Of a DNA stretch of 64,000 bases, positions 24,301-33,836 are shown piece after piece. A program made the translations under genes and the position numbers. Numbering within the stretch: the stretch's first letter is position 1; every line of letters begins with the position of its first letter. Origin of the DNA: Populus alba (taxonomy: Eukaryota; Streptophyta; Magnoliopsida; Malpighiales; Salicaceae); the NCBI RefSeq assembly GCF_005239225.2, contig NC_133294.1, positions 15,203,631 to 15,267,630 on the forward strand, written 5' to 3'. The notes under the pieces were generated by a model that had not been told where the DNA came from, made no database searches, and saw only the letters and a program-made list of their open reading frames with translations.

Positions 24301-26442
24301 GTAGTCAACTTGTTCTAATGATTCCGCCTCTGGTACACTCTTACGAACCTTTTAATTTCTTCTGTTCAGGGGTAAAGCTGTTCAGGGCTCTTGTCATGGA
24401 GCCCTGAATGATTTGATGTCAAGATTGAACATTTGAATTGTTTGTATCCCCTAGCTGTGGTTTAGTCAGGATAATGTTGTACTTCTTGGTTTCAATGAAA
24501 GATTGAGAGGCAAGGAGCTGAGCAGCGTGGTCAATTTGGTGAATTTAGAAGTAGAGTTGAAGAACATTTGAGCTATTGAAAATATCTATTGTCTTGCTAA
24601 TGGTGTATTCTCATAGATTTCTGCTGATCTTCTTTTTAACTAGTTCCTACCCTTCTTAATATTTATAAATTCTCTAAGTTTTAATTTTCCCTTCCTACAT
24701 TTGGCTCTTGTTGATACATGTTATGTACACACTGCATACTTTCATCTGTTGCTTTTTTGTATTTTCAGTGCATCATGTCTTAAAAATTCTCTTGGATTAC
24801 AGATGAAGTGGAAGCACTGCAGACAGAGAGCATACTAAATATCCGATATGGAATTTATGGTGAGCGAACAAATGGAGCGCATCCTCCTGTTTCCATGGAT
24901 GGCATTGAACCTGAGGATGCCAGGCAGGACTTGCTCTTCAAGAGTGCTATTGTACTGCAGAGACCAGTGCTTGACCCATGCCTGGCTGTTGGTTTTCTTC
25001 CTCTTCCTTCAACTGGCCTCAGAGTTGGACAACTCATCACCATGCAGTGGAGGGTTGAAAGATTGAAGGGCCTGGAGGACAATGGAATTTCTGAACACAA
25101 TGTAAGTCTTGATGGAAATTTAAAATAAGAAGTTCCTGCAACTATCATGGAGTCACAATAACATTTTCTCACATAGGTGTTGTTGTCATGATTATTATAT
25201 ACTTGTTACTTTCATTCTTTTTAGTGCAAGTATTAGTCACGGTATTAGTGTTAATATTAGCACTGGTTTTACCCGCAAGTGCTTATTGCTAATGCATCAC
25301 AGGACTGAGCAAATTCATTGTTCTGTTATCTCAGGGTATTTGCTTTAGTCATTTCTGTTGGAGTGGTATATTACGTGTTCCTTTCCCTGAACTGAGAGGA
25401 AAAAGAGCATTGGCATGGTCACTGTTGAATTGGTTGCCCTAAATTACTTATATATTTTTCAAACAAAAGTTGCGTGTATTTTTTATTTATATATTTGGTA
25501 CAAGTTGCATATATGTCAGACCTTTATTAATACTGCGATTTTTATTTTTGCTTTTCCTGCCTCCTTTTGACATCCCTTCTTTCTGAAGCTGGGAAAGAAA
25601 AGCGAATGGATTTTATATTCTCAGTTTTGAAATTTTGCAATTAAAAAACTTGCGTTCACAAAGCATTGCTGTTTCTCTTACTTGAGATGAATTTCTGTTT
25701 GCATGCTCCTTTTGTCTTTCTTTCTTTTACCTTTTTTTTTTCCTTTTTGGCTTACACATCTGTGACGCAAAAAGTTTAAAATGGCTTGAACATTTGATTC
25801 TACTGTTTGTTGCCAATTCTTTTTTCTTTTTGGTTTTCTCTGCAATCAGCTCAAAGTTTAGTTTGATGAATTCAAACTTTGATGATATCACTGCTGACCT
25901 TTGTTTTCTGGGGACTCCTGATGTCAGACTTAAGAAGTTAAAACCTCGAGAGAATGTGAGGAAGAACATAAGAAGGAACCTTGCAATTCTCACCTTTTTG
26001 CATATCAGTTAGATTGTAAATCATGTTGTTCCCTGCAATGAATTCATAATGTTCTCTGCTATTTGTGCAACAGGGTGAGGTTCTGTATGAAGTCAGTGCA
26101 AATTCTGAAAATTGGATGCTTGCTGGGAGAAAGCGCGGACATGTTACTCTCTCAACTATCCAAGGTTCCTAAACTACTTTAGTTCTGTCATCAATTTTTG
26201 TTAGATGAAATATGTAGTGGCTTGCAGGTATCATTTGTGATTTCCCTTTTCCTTCATATTGGACAGGTTCAAGAATAGTCATCTCAGTATTATGTGTGCC
26301 GTTGGTAGCTGGTTATGTCCGTCCTCCTCAACTTGGACTACCAAATGTTGATGAGTCAAATATAAGCTGCAATCCTCCTGGGCCCCATCTGGTTTGTGTT
26401 ATGCCTCCAGCTCTCAGCTCTTCCTTCTGCATTCCGCCTTGA
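15325..26442 (+). CDS. TRS130: TRS130/TRAPPC10 homologue, TRAPPII tethering-complex subunit (21 exons)
   Basis: Exons: 15325-15388, 15473-15702, 15813-15994, 16584-16767, 17110-17200, 17890-18050, 18637-18726, 18838-18999, 19263-19324, 19496-19586, 19971-20134, 20279-20492, 21552-22097, 22199-22411, 22514-22907, 23018-23108, 23257-23341, 23540-23729, 24803-25101, 26074-26164, 26267-26442. They join without a frame break into 3780 bases, 1259 residues, the length I recall for Arabidopsis TRS130. The start is M-A-N-Y-L-A-Q-F and the end S-S-F-C-I-P-P. Recognisable stretches include F-W-F-R-E-P-Y-A-T-I-V, W-V-I-T-A-C-L-A-I-I, W-W-K-R-H-G-V-V-L-D-G-E-I-A-A-V and the C-terminal G-P-H-L-V-C-V-M-P-P-A. 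The family acts in the cytosol and at the trans-Golgi/early endosome as part of TRAPPII, which activates Rab-A GTPases; in plants it is needed for cytokinesis and cell-plate assembly. Intron 16 appears to use a GC donor. Several introns carry repeat insertions. Confidence 0.95.
15748..15771. repeat. (TG)n(TA)n microsatellite in TRS130 intron 2
   Basis: TG units followed by TA units, between exons 2 and 3 of TRS130. Confidence 0.9.
20529..21000 (-). mobile_element. Probable truncated non-LTR retroelement 3' end in TRS130 intron 12
   Basis: A run of about 20 T (20529-20548) is followed by gtgaatgaaaattttctttaa. Read on the minus strand this is an AT-rich 3' end leading into a poly-A tail, as at the 3' ends of plant LINEs. 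A 75-codon minus-strand open frame (20819-20592) follows inward but has no conserved reverse transcriptase or RNase H motif. The far boundary and target-site duplication are not resolved, so 21000 is arbitrary. Confidence 0.4.
24028..24100. mobile_element. 73-bp MITE with perfect 13-bp terminal inverted repeats, in TRS130 intron 18
   Basis: The left end GGGCCTTGTTTGG and right end CCAAACAAGGCCC are exact reverse complements. The flanking trinucleotides are TTA and TTG, close to the TTA/TAA duplication made by PIF/Harbinger (Tourist-like) elements. There is no coding capacity. The class is inferred from the ends. Confidence 0.75.
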
Positions 26443-27837
26443 TTGTTATTATTTGATGCATTCCAGTTATTCTGGAAATGGTCGGATAGCCTTTTCAATT
26501 CAATCAAATTACAAACACGGTAATATGTTAAGCATCCAGTTTTGCTTACCCTGAAACTTGTAAATTTGTAAGTTCCTGAAAGTTCGAGGATCAAGAACAG
26601 TTAGTTGAGTTGGAGTGAATTTTGATAGGGTTAGGCTCTTTTATTATTATTATTATTATTTTTAGTAGTGCCGCTTGCAATGTAAAGTCCTTGCTTTTGT
26701 ATAGTGGAACTTCGTATTCACGTACACAATGCAAATCAAAGCCTGACAGAGTCAACTTTTTATTTCTCGTTCATTCTCCCTTTTTTCTTTCTGATAAAAC
26801 TATATTAATGACATTTTTTTTTTAATTTTCTTGGATACATTGAATTTATACGACTGATATGGAGATTTTGCAGATATTGCTTTATCTTCGAAACAATCGT
26901 CATTTTTGCGTCTTTCGAACAGAAGACAATACACGAATAATAAGTGACAAATACTGTTGTTGACTTCTAGATGGAGATAATGGCTTCTTCCATCTTTTCG
27001 TTGATCCCTTGCCATTCGTGAGAAGCTCTTTGCAGCTTCACTTCCAGTTCTGGAATTAACTATCCGTGCGTCAAAACAGCATTTTCATATTATATTGCCG
27101 TGGGGATTCTCCAACCCAGTTGAGCTGAAGACGCTTTTCCCATCCTGACACGCAAGTATACATGGTTTACAAACCCTCCAATTGACTCTATGAAATCAGC
27201 ACTTTCCTCAATCTGCTCTACGTAAAGAGCACTTTTTTACAAGGGCAGCATTGTGAAGTGTGTCAAAAAAAAAATAATTTGTTACCAGCCATGATAGTTG
27301 CTGAAATTACAGGGATAAGCAAGACAGCTAGCAAGGGAAACTTATTTGGCCTTTTATCCAAGCAATTTTAGTTTTACAGCCAAAACTGAACGAATTTTTT
27401 TTTTTTTTCCAGTTTCTAGAATGATCACTTGATGCCTTCACTTTAGTTTCTCCGGAGGCTCTGTTCCTTCTCCACACTTGGCCGATTGTCCTTTAGTATT
27501 GCTTTAATTTCTTTAACGCTGCATGCATCTCTTCCCAATTTTATTTGCACCTTCTCCCCAAACTTCAATTCTTTAGGTTTCTGGTGATCATTCAAGGGGA
27601 GTGAGCTTGGTTGCTTCTCAAATCTCTCTAGACCTGCGATAAAAAAATGGCGCAGGAGTGAGGAATGATAAAATGGAAAAACCAGTGGAGGGTTGACACT
27701 TGGACGTACTATCAATGTTGAGACTGAAATGAGACAGATGAGGAGGAAGATATCTAGAGATATGAATTTGAAGGATACAAGATACAGAATGAGAGCCATA
27801 CCATGAATGTGGTTCAACTGCCGGCCTTCTTCTCCCA
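26443..27837. other. Intergenic between convergent TRS130 and NLR-1
   Basis: The two genes converge here, so it should hold both 3' UTRs. On the minus strand 27640-27443 is open for about 64 residues, preceded by an acceptor-like ttatcgcag and ending L-R-R-N-stop. It might be a spliced 3' exon of the NLR but has no recognised domain. Nothing else is seen. Confidence 0.4.
26641..26661 (+). repeat. (TTA)7 microsatellite
   Basis: A clean trinucleotide run about 200 bases downstream of the TRS130 stop codon, probably in its 3' UTR or just beyond. Confidence 0.9.
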
Positions 27838-30822
27838 CTAATAATACAAAGCCTCCTGAAACACACACAGGGGCTGAAGGACATTCTTGCTGTTGGAATT
27901 GCCCCACTCCACTCGTTCCCACCACTCTTTCGGATATGCTTGGATTCTTCGAAGAGGTATTTCGTCAATGCCAAGGACCGGATCAAAGAGGGGAATCCTC
28001 TTAAGCTCTGGGCAGTTGACCACAAGAATCTCTTGTAGAGAGCCACAGATCACTACCCCATGGAAAATGCTCTTCAGCTCCGGTAAGTTGCTTAATTTCA
28101 AAGCCCTTAATTTTGAGAGATTGGTAACTGTGTTGCGGTTGCTGCTGCTATTGCTATCTTTAACCATAGTGCCTTCTTCTTCTTCCTCTATAGCTATTAT
28201 CTCCTCCATTTTGTGACAGTCATCAACTTCAATCACTTCCAAGTTTTTGAGATTTGGCAACAAGTCAAGGGAGAACAGATTCTTCATGCTTGGACATGCA
28301 CCTATTGTCAAGGATTTAAGATGGGCAAAGGTAGATTTAGATTGCAGTGGCGGTGTAGCAGATCCTTCTCTTGTAATGAGGACAAAGAAGTTCTTCAAAG
28401 TTTTAAGGTATAGAGACTCAAGTCTTTCAAATATTTTCGGGGAGGATTCTGACATTGAAACTAAGCACTCTATTCTGTCACACTCCCACATCACGAAGGA
28501 CTTTAGTGAAGGTGCATGTTTAAATGGAGAAACATCACATAAGCTTCTTGCATCATGGCATCTTCCAATTGACAAAGCTGAAACATCTTCTGGGAGCTCA
28601 AGGAACCTTCCCTTTTCACCGATATTGCAATTATTCAGCAAAACTTCCTTATAAAAGACTTCCTCTGGTGTCATATAAAGTAAATAATCCATAGTTGGAT
28701 CCACGCCTAGTTGTCCTATTAGGAAGAAGTACATGATTAGAGGTTGCCTCACATCTGGAGATTTGAGGTACTTCTTGAATTCAGAAAGATCACAGAATTG
28801 GTATCTCAAAGTTTCCAAGCTCTTCAAACATGCCACTTCCTCTACTCTTTCGGTCTTGAAAAAACCCGTTTCCCGGTTAATGCTGAGGAATTTTAGACGG
28901 GAGAGGTTAGGCAATATACCAGCAGGCAACTCCTTCAGACTGTTTCCATGAAGATTAAGATACCTGAGATGGTACAGCAGATTATCCAAATGATGTCAGT
29001 CATTTTATCCTTTCTCACACAAGCTATTTCAGATTCAATGAATTTTCATCCAAGTATTTCACTGTCGATACCTGAGATTGGACAGCATTTCCATGCCTTG
29101 GGGCAGTTCTTCAAGTGCAGTATAGCGGAGATCCAATTTCCTCAACTCCCTAAGCTTTGCTAATGATGGTATATGCCTCAGCTTCTCACACCTTCTGAGA
29201 TATAATGCAATGAGATTCACTAGATCAGAAAAGGAACCTGGCAATTTCTGGATAGCAGTACTTGATAGATTAAGAACCTTGAGCCCTTGCAAATGCTTGA
29301 AAAAGGAATCTGCAATGATTTCTAGCTCGATATTTGAGTTTAGAAATAATGTTGAAAGTTTGGGACACATTGGTGAACAACTAGAGGGAATTTCCTTGAG
29401 GCGATTTTCCATTAACGAAACTCTCACAAGATCCTCTTTCCACTCATCCATGCCTGGTAATTCTTTTAGTCGCTCCCTAACTTCAACCATGATTGGGGAG
29501 TTCTCTCTGAGTTTCTGGAGAGCCATATCTCGAATCAAGTCATGCATCTTGAAACATCTGTAGTTTTCTTTTCTTATATAACTTTGCAATAAGCAGGCAT
29601 TTTCAAGATTGTTAAGCATAGCCTGACCTTTATCAAATTCTGCCTGCCTGCTCTTCATTGGTTGAATTATCCCCTCATCAATCAAATACTCTATCAGGTC
29701 CTCTCTATCCATAGTGAAACCCTCTGGAAAGAATGCACAGTATAAGAGGCACTGTTGCAATGCTGAGTCATTCAAACTCATGTAACTAAATCTCAAAATA
29801 TGGAATACCTCAGGTTCCATGTCGTGTGGTCTAACTTCTGATTGTTTCAATTCTGTCAACGCATTCCTCCACTCATATAAGTCATCCACTCCCCTCATGC
29901 TTCCTGCCATTGTTATAATCCCAAGTGGCAGACAAGCACATTCAGCTGCAACCAATTTTTCCATCTGTTCAACTTCAGGAGAGAGTGCAGCATCATGCCC
30001 AAGTTTCTCCTTGAACAAAGTCCAAGCTTCTTCCTTAGTAAGAAGCTCTACTTCGATTCTCTCTTGGCAACCCATCCGCCTGCAAACGTCCAATGATCGA
30101 GTTGTGAGAATCAGCTTGCACATGTTCACTTCAACAGGTATGCCCACCTTTTCTAGATGAAAATGATTCCACAAATCATCTAGAATGAGAACAGATTTTC
30201 CCTTTGCAACTAATGCTTTATACAACTTGGCAGCTCTTTTCTTCTCATCATCTTCATTTGAAAGATTTAAATTAATAGCTTTGGCAATGAGATACTGCAA
30301 TTTACTGATGCTAAAATCTTGTGATACAGTAATCCAAAACACATACTTGAAAGAAGTTGGTCTTTGTAGAAGCTCATTGTGGATGTGCGTTGCCAATGAT
30401 GATTTACCAACACCGCCCATCCCATAAATGCCAATACTTGAGACTTCATCCTTCATCAACCAAGACCAGATCATCTCCCTATTTTTTTCAAAACCCTGGC
30501 CTACCAGCTCTGTTGTCAGTAATGCTTCTCCTTTAGCTTTATGTGTATCAAGCCCTTCAGAAACCCCACTTTCGTCGGCAACCATAATGAAGTCATCCGT
30601 CAAATCCTCCACTCCCACATTCGAAACATATGTCTCTTGCCCTTCCGACGAAACTCTACCTTGGTTGATAAGCATATACCCTTCTACGGTTATGCTCTCT
30701 GTCAAATTTTCTGTGTCTGAAAGATCTCCTCTTTGCCCTTGAGAAACTGTTGATCTACCACCTTCATCAATAACCACCAACTCCCCCCCTCTCATACTCT
30801 CTATCCAATCTTCCATTTCCAT
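27838..30822 (-). CDS. NLR-1: NB-ARC-LRR disease-resistance protein, BED-NLR class with lost BED finger
   Basis: Two exons (30822-29072 and 28963-27838) join in frame to give 958 residues. The NB-ARC motifs are in order: P-loop G-M-G-G-V-G-K-S (residues 134-141), kinase-2 V-L-I-L-D-D-L-W, RNBS-B L-I-L-T-T-R-S, a GLPL variant C-A-C-L-P-L-G-I, RNBS-D L-L-Y-C-A-F-F-P and an intact M-H-D. About 450 residues of LRR follow, ending near W-W-E-R-V-E-W. The family are intracellular ATP-switch immune receptors. The DDLW tryptophan places it among non-TIR NLRs, although no coiled-coil domain is seen. The start at 30822 is the first in-frame Met after a stop; upstream lies a frameshifted BED finger (listed separately), so the gene may be N-terminally truncated. 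The N-terminal 100 residues hold three related ~33-residue repeats. It lies head-to-tail with, and is clearly paralogous to, NLR-2. Confidence 0.85.
30520..30822 (-). repeat. Three tandem ~33-residue repeats at the NLR-1 N terminus
   Basis: Residues 3-34, 37-68 and 70-99 share a pattern: an acidic D/E-x-x-x-(E/D) start, a hydrophobic stretch (E-L-V-V-I-D-E-G, Y-M-L-I-N-Q-G, F-I-M-V-A-D-E-S-G), then V-S-(E/S/Q). NLR-2 has one such unit (N-W-V-D-S-M-I-G-G-E-I-M-I-I-D-Q-G). The repeats lie between the position of the BED finger and the NB-ARC domain. Confidence 0.7.
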
Positions 30823-30857
30823 ATCTGGAAGATACTGTCCTTCCCTCAATTTTTACT

Positions 30858-31098
30858 TTATTGTCCGAGCTTCCACATCTGGAAAGTAACTTGGATGGAC
30901 TTCGGTTTTTTTTTTTTTTTTTCAATTGCTCGGTAGGCTGCTTCTTTTATAACATCAAGGGGTATATTTCCACAAATATTAAACCCGTGCCCTTTTTCTC
31001 CTGACAATTGATATTTGACCCTTGAAATTGAATTTTCTAAATTTCCACTTGACACCACCTCCACCATTTGTCTTCGCAACATGATCCCAAAATTGATC
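30858..31098 (-). pseudogene. Broken BED zinc-finger remnant upstream of NLR-1
   Basis: On the minus strand one frame reads D-Q-F-W-D-H-V-A-K-T-N-G-G and a second picks up with S-I-S-R-V-K-Y-Q-L-S-G-E-K-G-H-G-F-N-I-C-G-N-I-P. Together they align with the BED finger of NLR-2 (F-W-N-Y-V ... S-R-I-K-S-H-L-S-G-I-K-G-R-G-V-S-I-C), so a frameshift has occurred inside the domain. The C-x2-C pair is gone (the sequence reads K-F-R-K-F) and the metal-binding His is replaced (Y-Q-L-S-G for S-H-L-S-G). The frame then stops before the NB-ARC frame opens. The finger cannot be made as it stands; whether an alternative upstream exon exists is unknown. Confidence 0.7.
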
Positions 31099-31118
31099 AC
31101 TGTTTTACCTTCTTCTTT

Positions 31119-32153
31119 TGTGGGCCCAATAGGCTATATAGAGCATAGACAGCAAACCAGCATTCCTCCCTGAAAACTATGACTCATAGTGGAAGTTTTT
31201 CAATTTGTTTTTTTCAAAGAGGACAAACCTCTAAAAAAAAAGGTCCCCCAATAAAGGAGAGCGTTCGAAAAGATCTAAAAAAGAATCAATTGTTAGAACA
31301 TTATTAAAAAAAGTTGAGGATGAGAAATCGAAACCTGTTTTCATGGTAATAGCATGGGGTAGACTCATCTTATGGACACCCAAGTTTTGGAAATTAATTA
31401 AACCAGCCCTTGTTCTTCAACTTTTGACTTGTCAACCCATAAACTTGTGATACGGGGTCACATATGAATTAAAACTACAGGCCAACACTTCATAAAACTC
31501 ATTGGAATCTTTTTTATAAAACCTGGTCTGATGTTGGTTGATTTAAGATCTAGGACCTTGTTGATTCTAAAGTAAAAACTTGCAAGTAACTTGGTAAACC
31601 TGAATGAGACCTGATTATTTTTTTCTTTATAAACATGTCATTTTTAATTAGAGATAAAACTCTTGACTTTTTGAAACAAGCAGTCACCATGTAAAATACC
31701 AAATCCCCTCTTCTCATTATTTTCCAATATGCTTTTTCTTTATTTTCTTTTTCCTCTTAATTTAGGGCCTCAGCCTCAATATCTCATAAAAATTTAAACC
31801 ATAGAAGCCATAGTGAATATTACAAAATTAAACAAGGACTAAAGTATAATTTTTCTTAAACAAATGATGAAAATGAAAATCCAAAATACTCATTTAATTA
31901 TAGTTTTAGATGTTTTGAGGTTAAACAAATAAAAATTAGAATTCAAGATTATAAAATAGTCACTCTCTTAATTTATATACAAAGGAAGCTAGGTTAGTCT
32001 TGGTTCGGCTTACCATGCATAGGCCTTTCCAATATTTTCCCTTTTTTTTTCTTATCCTATTTATTATATATTTTTTTATATTACAGAATCAATTTCTCAT
32101 AAAATCAAATGATAATGATAATACTTTTAAAATGCATAATAATAACATATTTT

Positions 32154-32199
<46 letters not shown>

Positions 32200-33205
32200 A
32201 AAATTTGAGCTATATAGTTGAAAAATATTATAATTATTTACATTCAACATCTCGAGCTTTGTTTGAGTACTAATGAAATATACAATTACTAAGCTATAAA
32301 AGTAAAAGAAGTTATTTGAACCATTAGATTTAATTAAAACTTGTGCTAAAATTTTAGTTTTACACATTCTTCAGTTGATTCCTTCATCGTGACATAAAAT
32401 TAAAATTGAGAATTAGACGAAGCTCGAGAATCACGTATTAATGCATGCCATTGAAGTGAAAACAAAGATCTATGTAATCTTTTCATCTTCCTAAAATTCT
32501 TAATTCCTTTATCTTCCTTTCCTCTCTTAGCAGTTTCACCCATATTTTGTAGAGTAGACCAGGAGGATATATGGACAACTTGGACAACGGTTCAAGAACT
32601 TTACTTAATAAAAAAAATTATAAGAATAAATAAAATAGATTTATAAAATTATATTTTATGAAATGAAAATTATTCTTATTTAATAAAAGATTCCAAATAT
32701 AAAATGAAAATTGCTCAAGACTATACTATTTATAATTTTATACAAGGATTCTATTCACCTTGAATTGGGCTATGCATATTTGTTGAGTTGGATTTTTCTT
32801 TTTCTACCCTATCTTATATCTAGATTTGTCTTAATTATTTAGCCTGGATCCTGTGATCGAGACTATAATTGCCATATTAAATAATTTTGTTATTGTTGTG
32901 ATATTTTTAATATGTTTATGTATACCAAAAATTATTATTAAAATAAAATGCAACAACTTAACTATATATATAATACAAATGATAAACTAAGTTTATAAGG
33001 TAAACTTGTAAGAATTTCAATAAGAAAGAACCAGAAGGATATGTTCTGAACTGTGACCCTATAAAGCAAGAAGTGCTGAACAATATAAGAGAAAAAAATA
33101 ACTCTCAAGAAGTAGATGACATTTAAATTTGAAGGAGAGAAAAAGCAGAGAATGTTATTTGATTAGATTTTATCTAGGTTTAGCCGGAGCAACCCTAGAT
33201 TTAAT
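31119..33205. other. Spacer between the two NLR genes, no gene
   Basis: AT-rich DNA with fragments of a T/A-rich repeat style common in the window (for example 31340-31680). The part next to 31119 should hold the NLR-1 promoter. No coding frame is supported. Confidence 0.45.
32156..32194. repeat. (AT)19 microsatellite
   Basis: A 39-base uninterrupted AT run in the NLR spacer. Confidence 0.95.
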
Positions 33206-33414
33206 GTGTTTGAGAGTATGATTGTGATTGTTTTTTAAAATATTTTTCATTCAGAATTGCATTAAAATAATATTTTTTATTTTTAAAAAATTATTTTTAA
33301 TAAATATATCAAATGATATGAAAACATAAAAAAATATTAATTTGAAATAAAAAAAATTTAAAAACTTTTAATTTTTTTCAAAATCAATTTTAAAAGGAGT
33401 TGACCTTCAAATAC
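33206..33414. mobile_element. A/T-rich MITE-like repeat, copy 1
   Basis: It begins gtgtttgagagtatgattgtg and passes through ttttttaaaatatttttca, then attaaaataatattttttatttttaaaaaattatttttaa and a 3' half with atatcaaatgatatgaaaac and tttttttcaaaatcaatttt. Parts of the same ordered series recur at about 48095 and 62236. The ~200-base size and lack of coding capacity suggest a MITE, but the termini have decayed. Confidence 0.55.
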
Positions 33415-33836
33415 CCTAACTAAACTAGGTTACAATCAGCAGGTTAGTGAATTGATTCGTGAGGCTGCGCCAAATTTGATAACCATGCTCCATGGTGTTC
33501 TTCAAGCAGACTTCTTGACTTGGCATTAAATTAGATAGAGTGATTTCGAAAAAAGAAACTCAATTAAACTCTGATAAATTGGTTTTCCAACAGGCTGTAA
33601 CAGAGAGCTACTAAAAGTTTACAGATAATTGCAGGTCTGTATTTGAATATTTGATTGAAAGAAAGACCATGGAAGATCAAAATAGAAAGTTGGTGGCAGG
33701 CAGCAACCTAGAATGCCATTAGATAGCTGTTTACATGACAATAAAATCTTGAACAATTTAGACTTAAGAGTGAGAGGCAGAGTGAAAAACAGAGTGGATT
33801 GTGCCAGTTTGGACACCTTTGTCCCTTCACTTGTAT
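33415..33836. other. 3' flank of NLR-2
   Basis: No separate gene is supported. Read leftward, the NLR-2 stop codon is at 33837-33839 and its 3' UTR should lie here. A 95-codon frame at 33619-33906 overlaps the NLR-2 end in another frame and has no motif. Confidence 0.5.
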
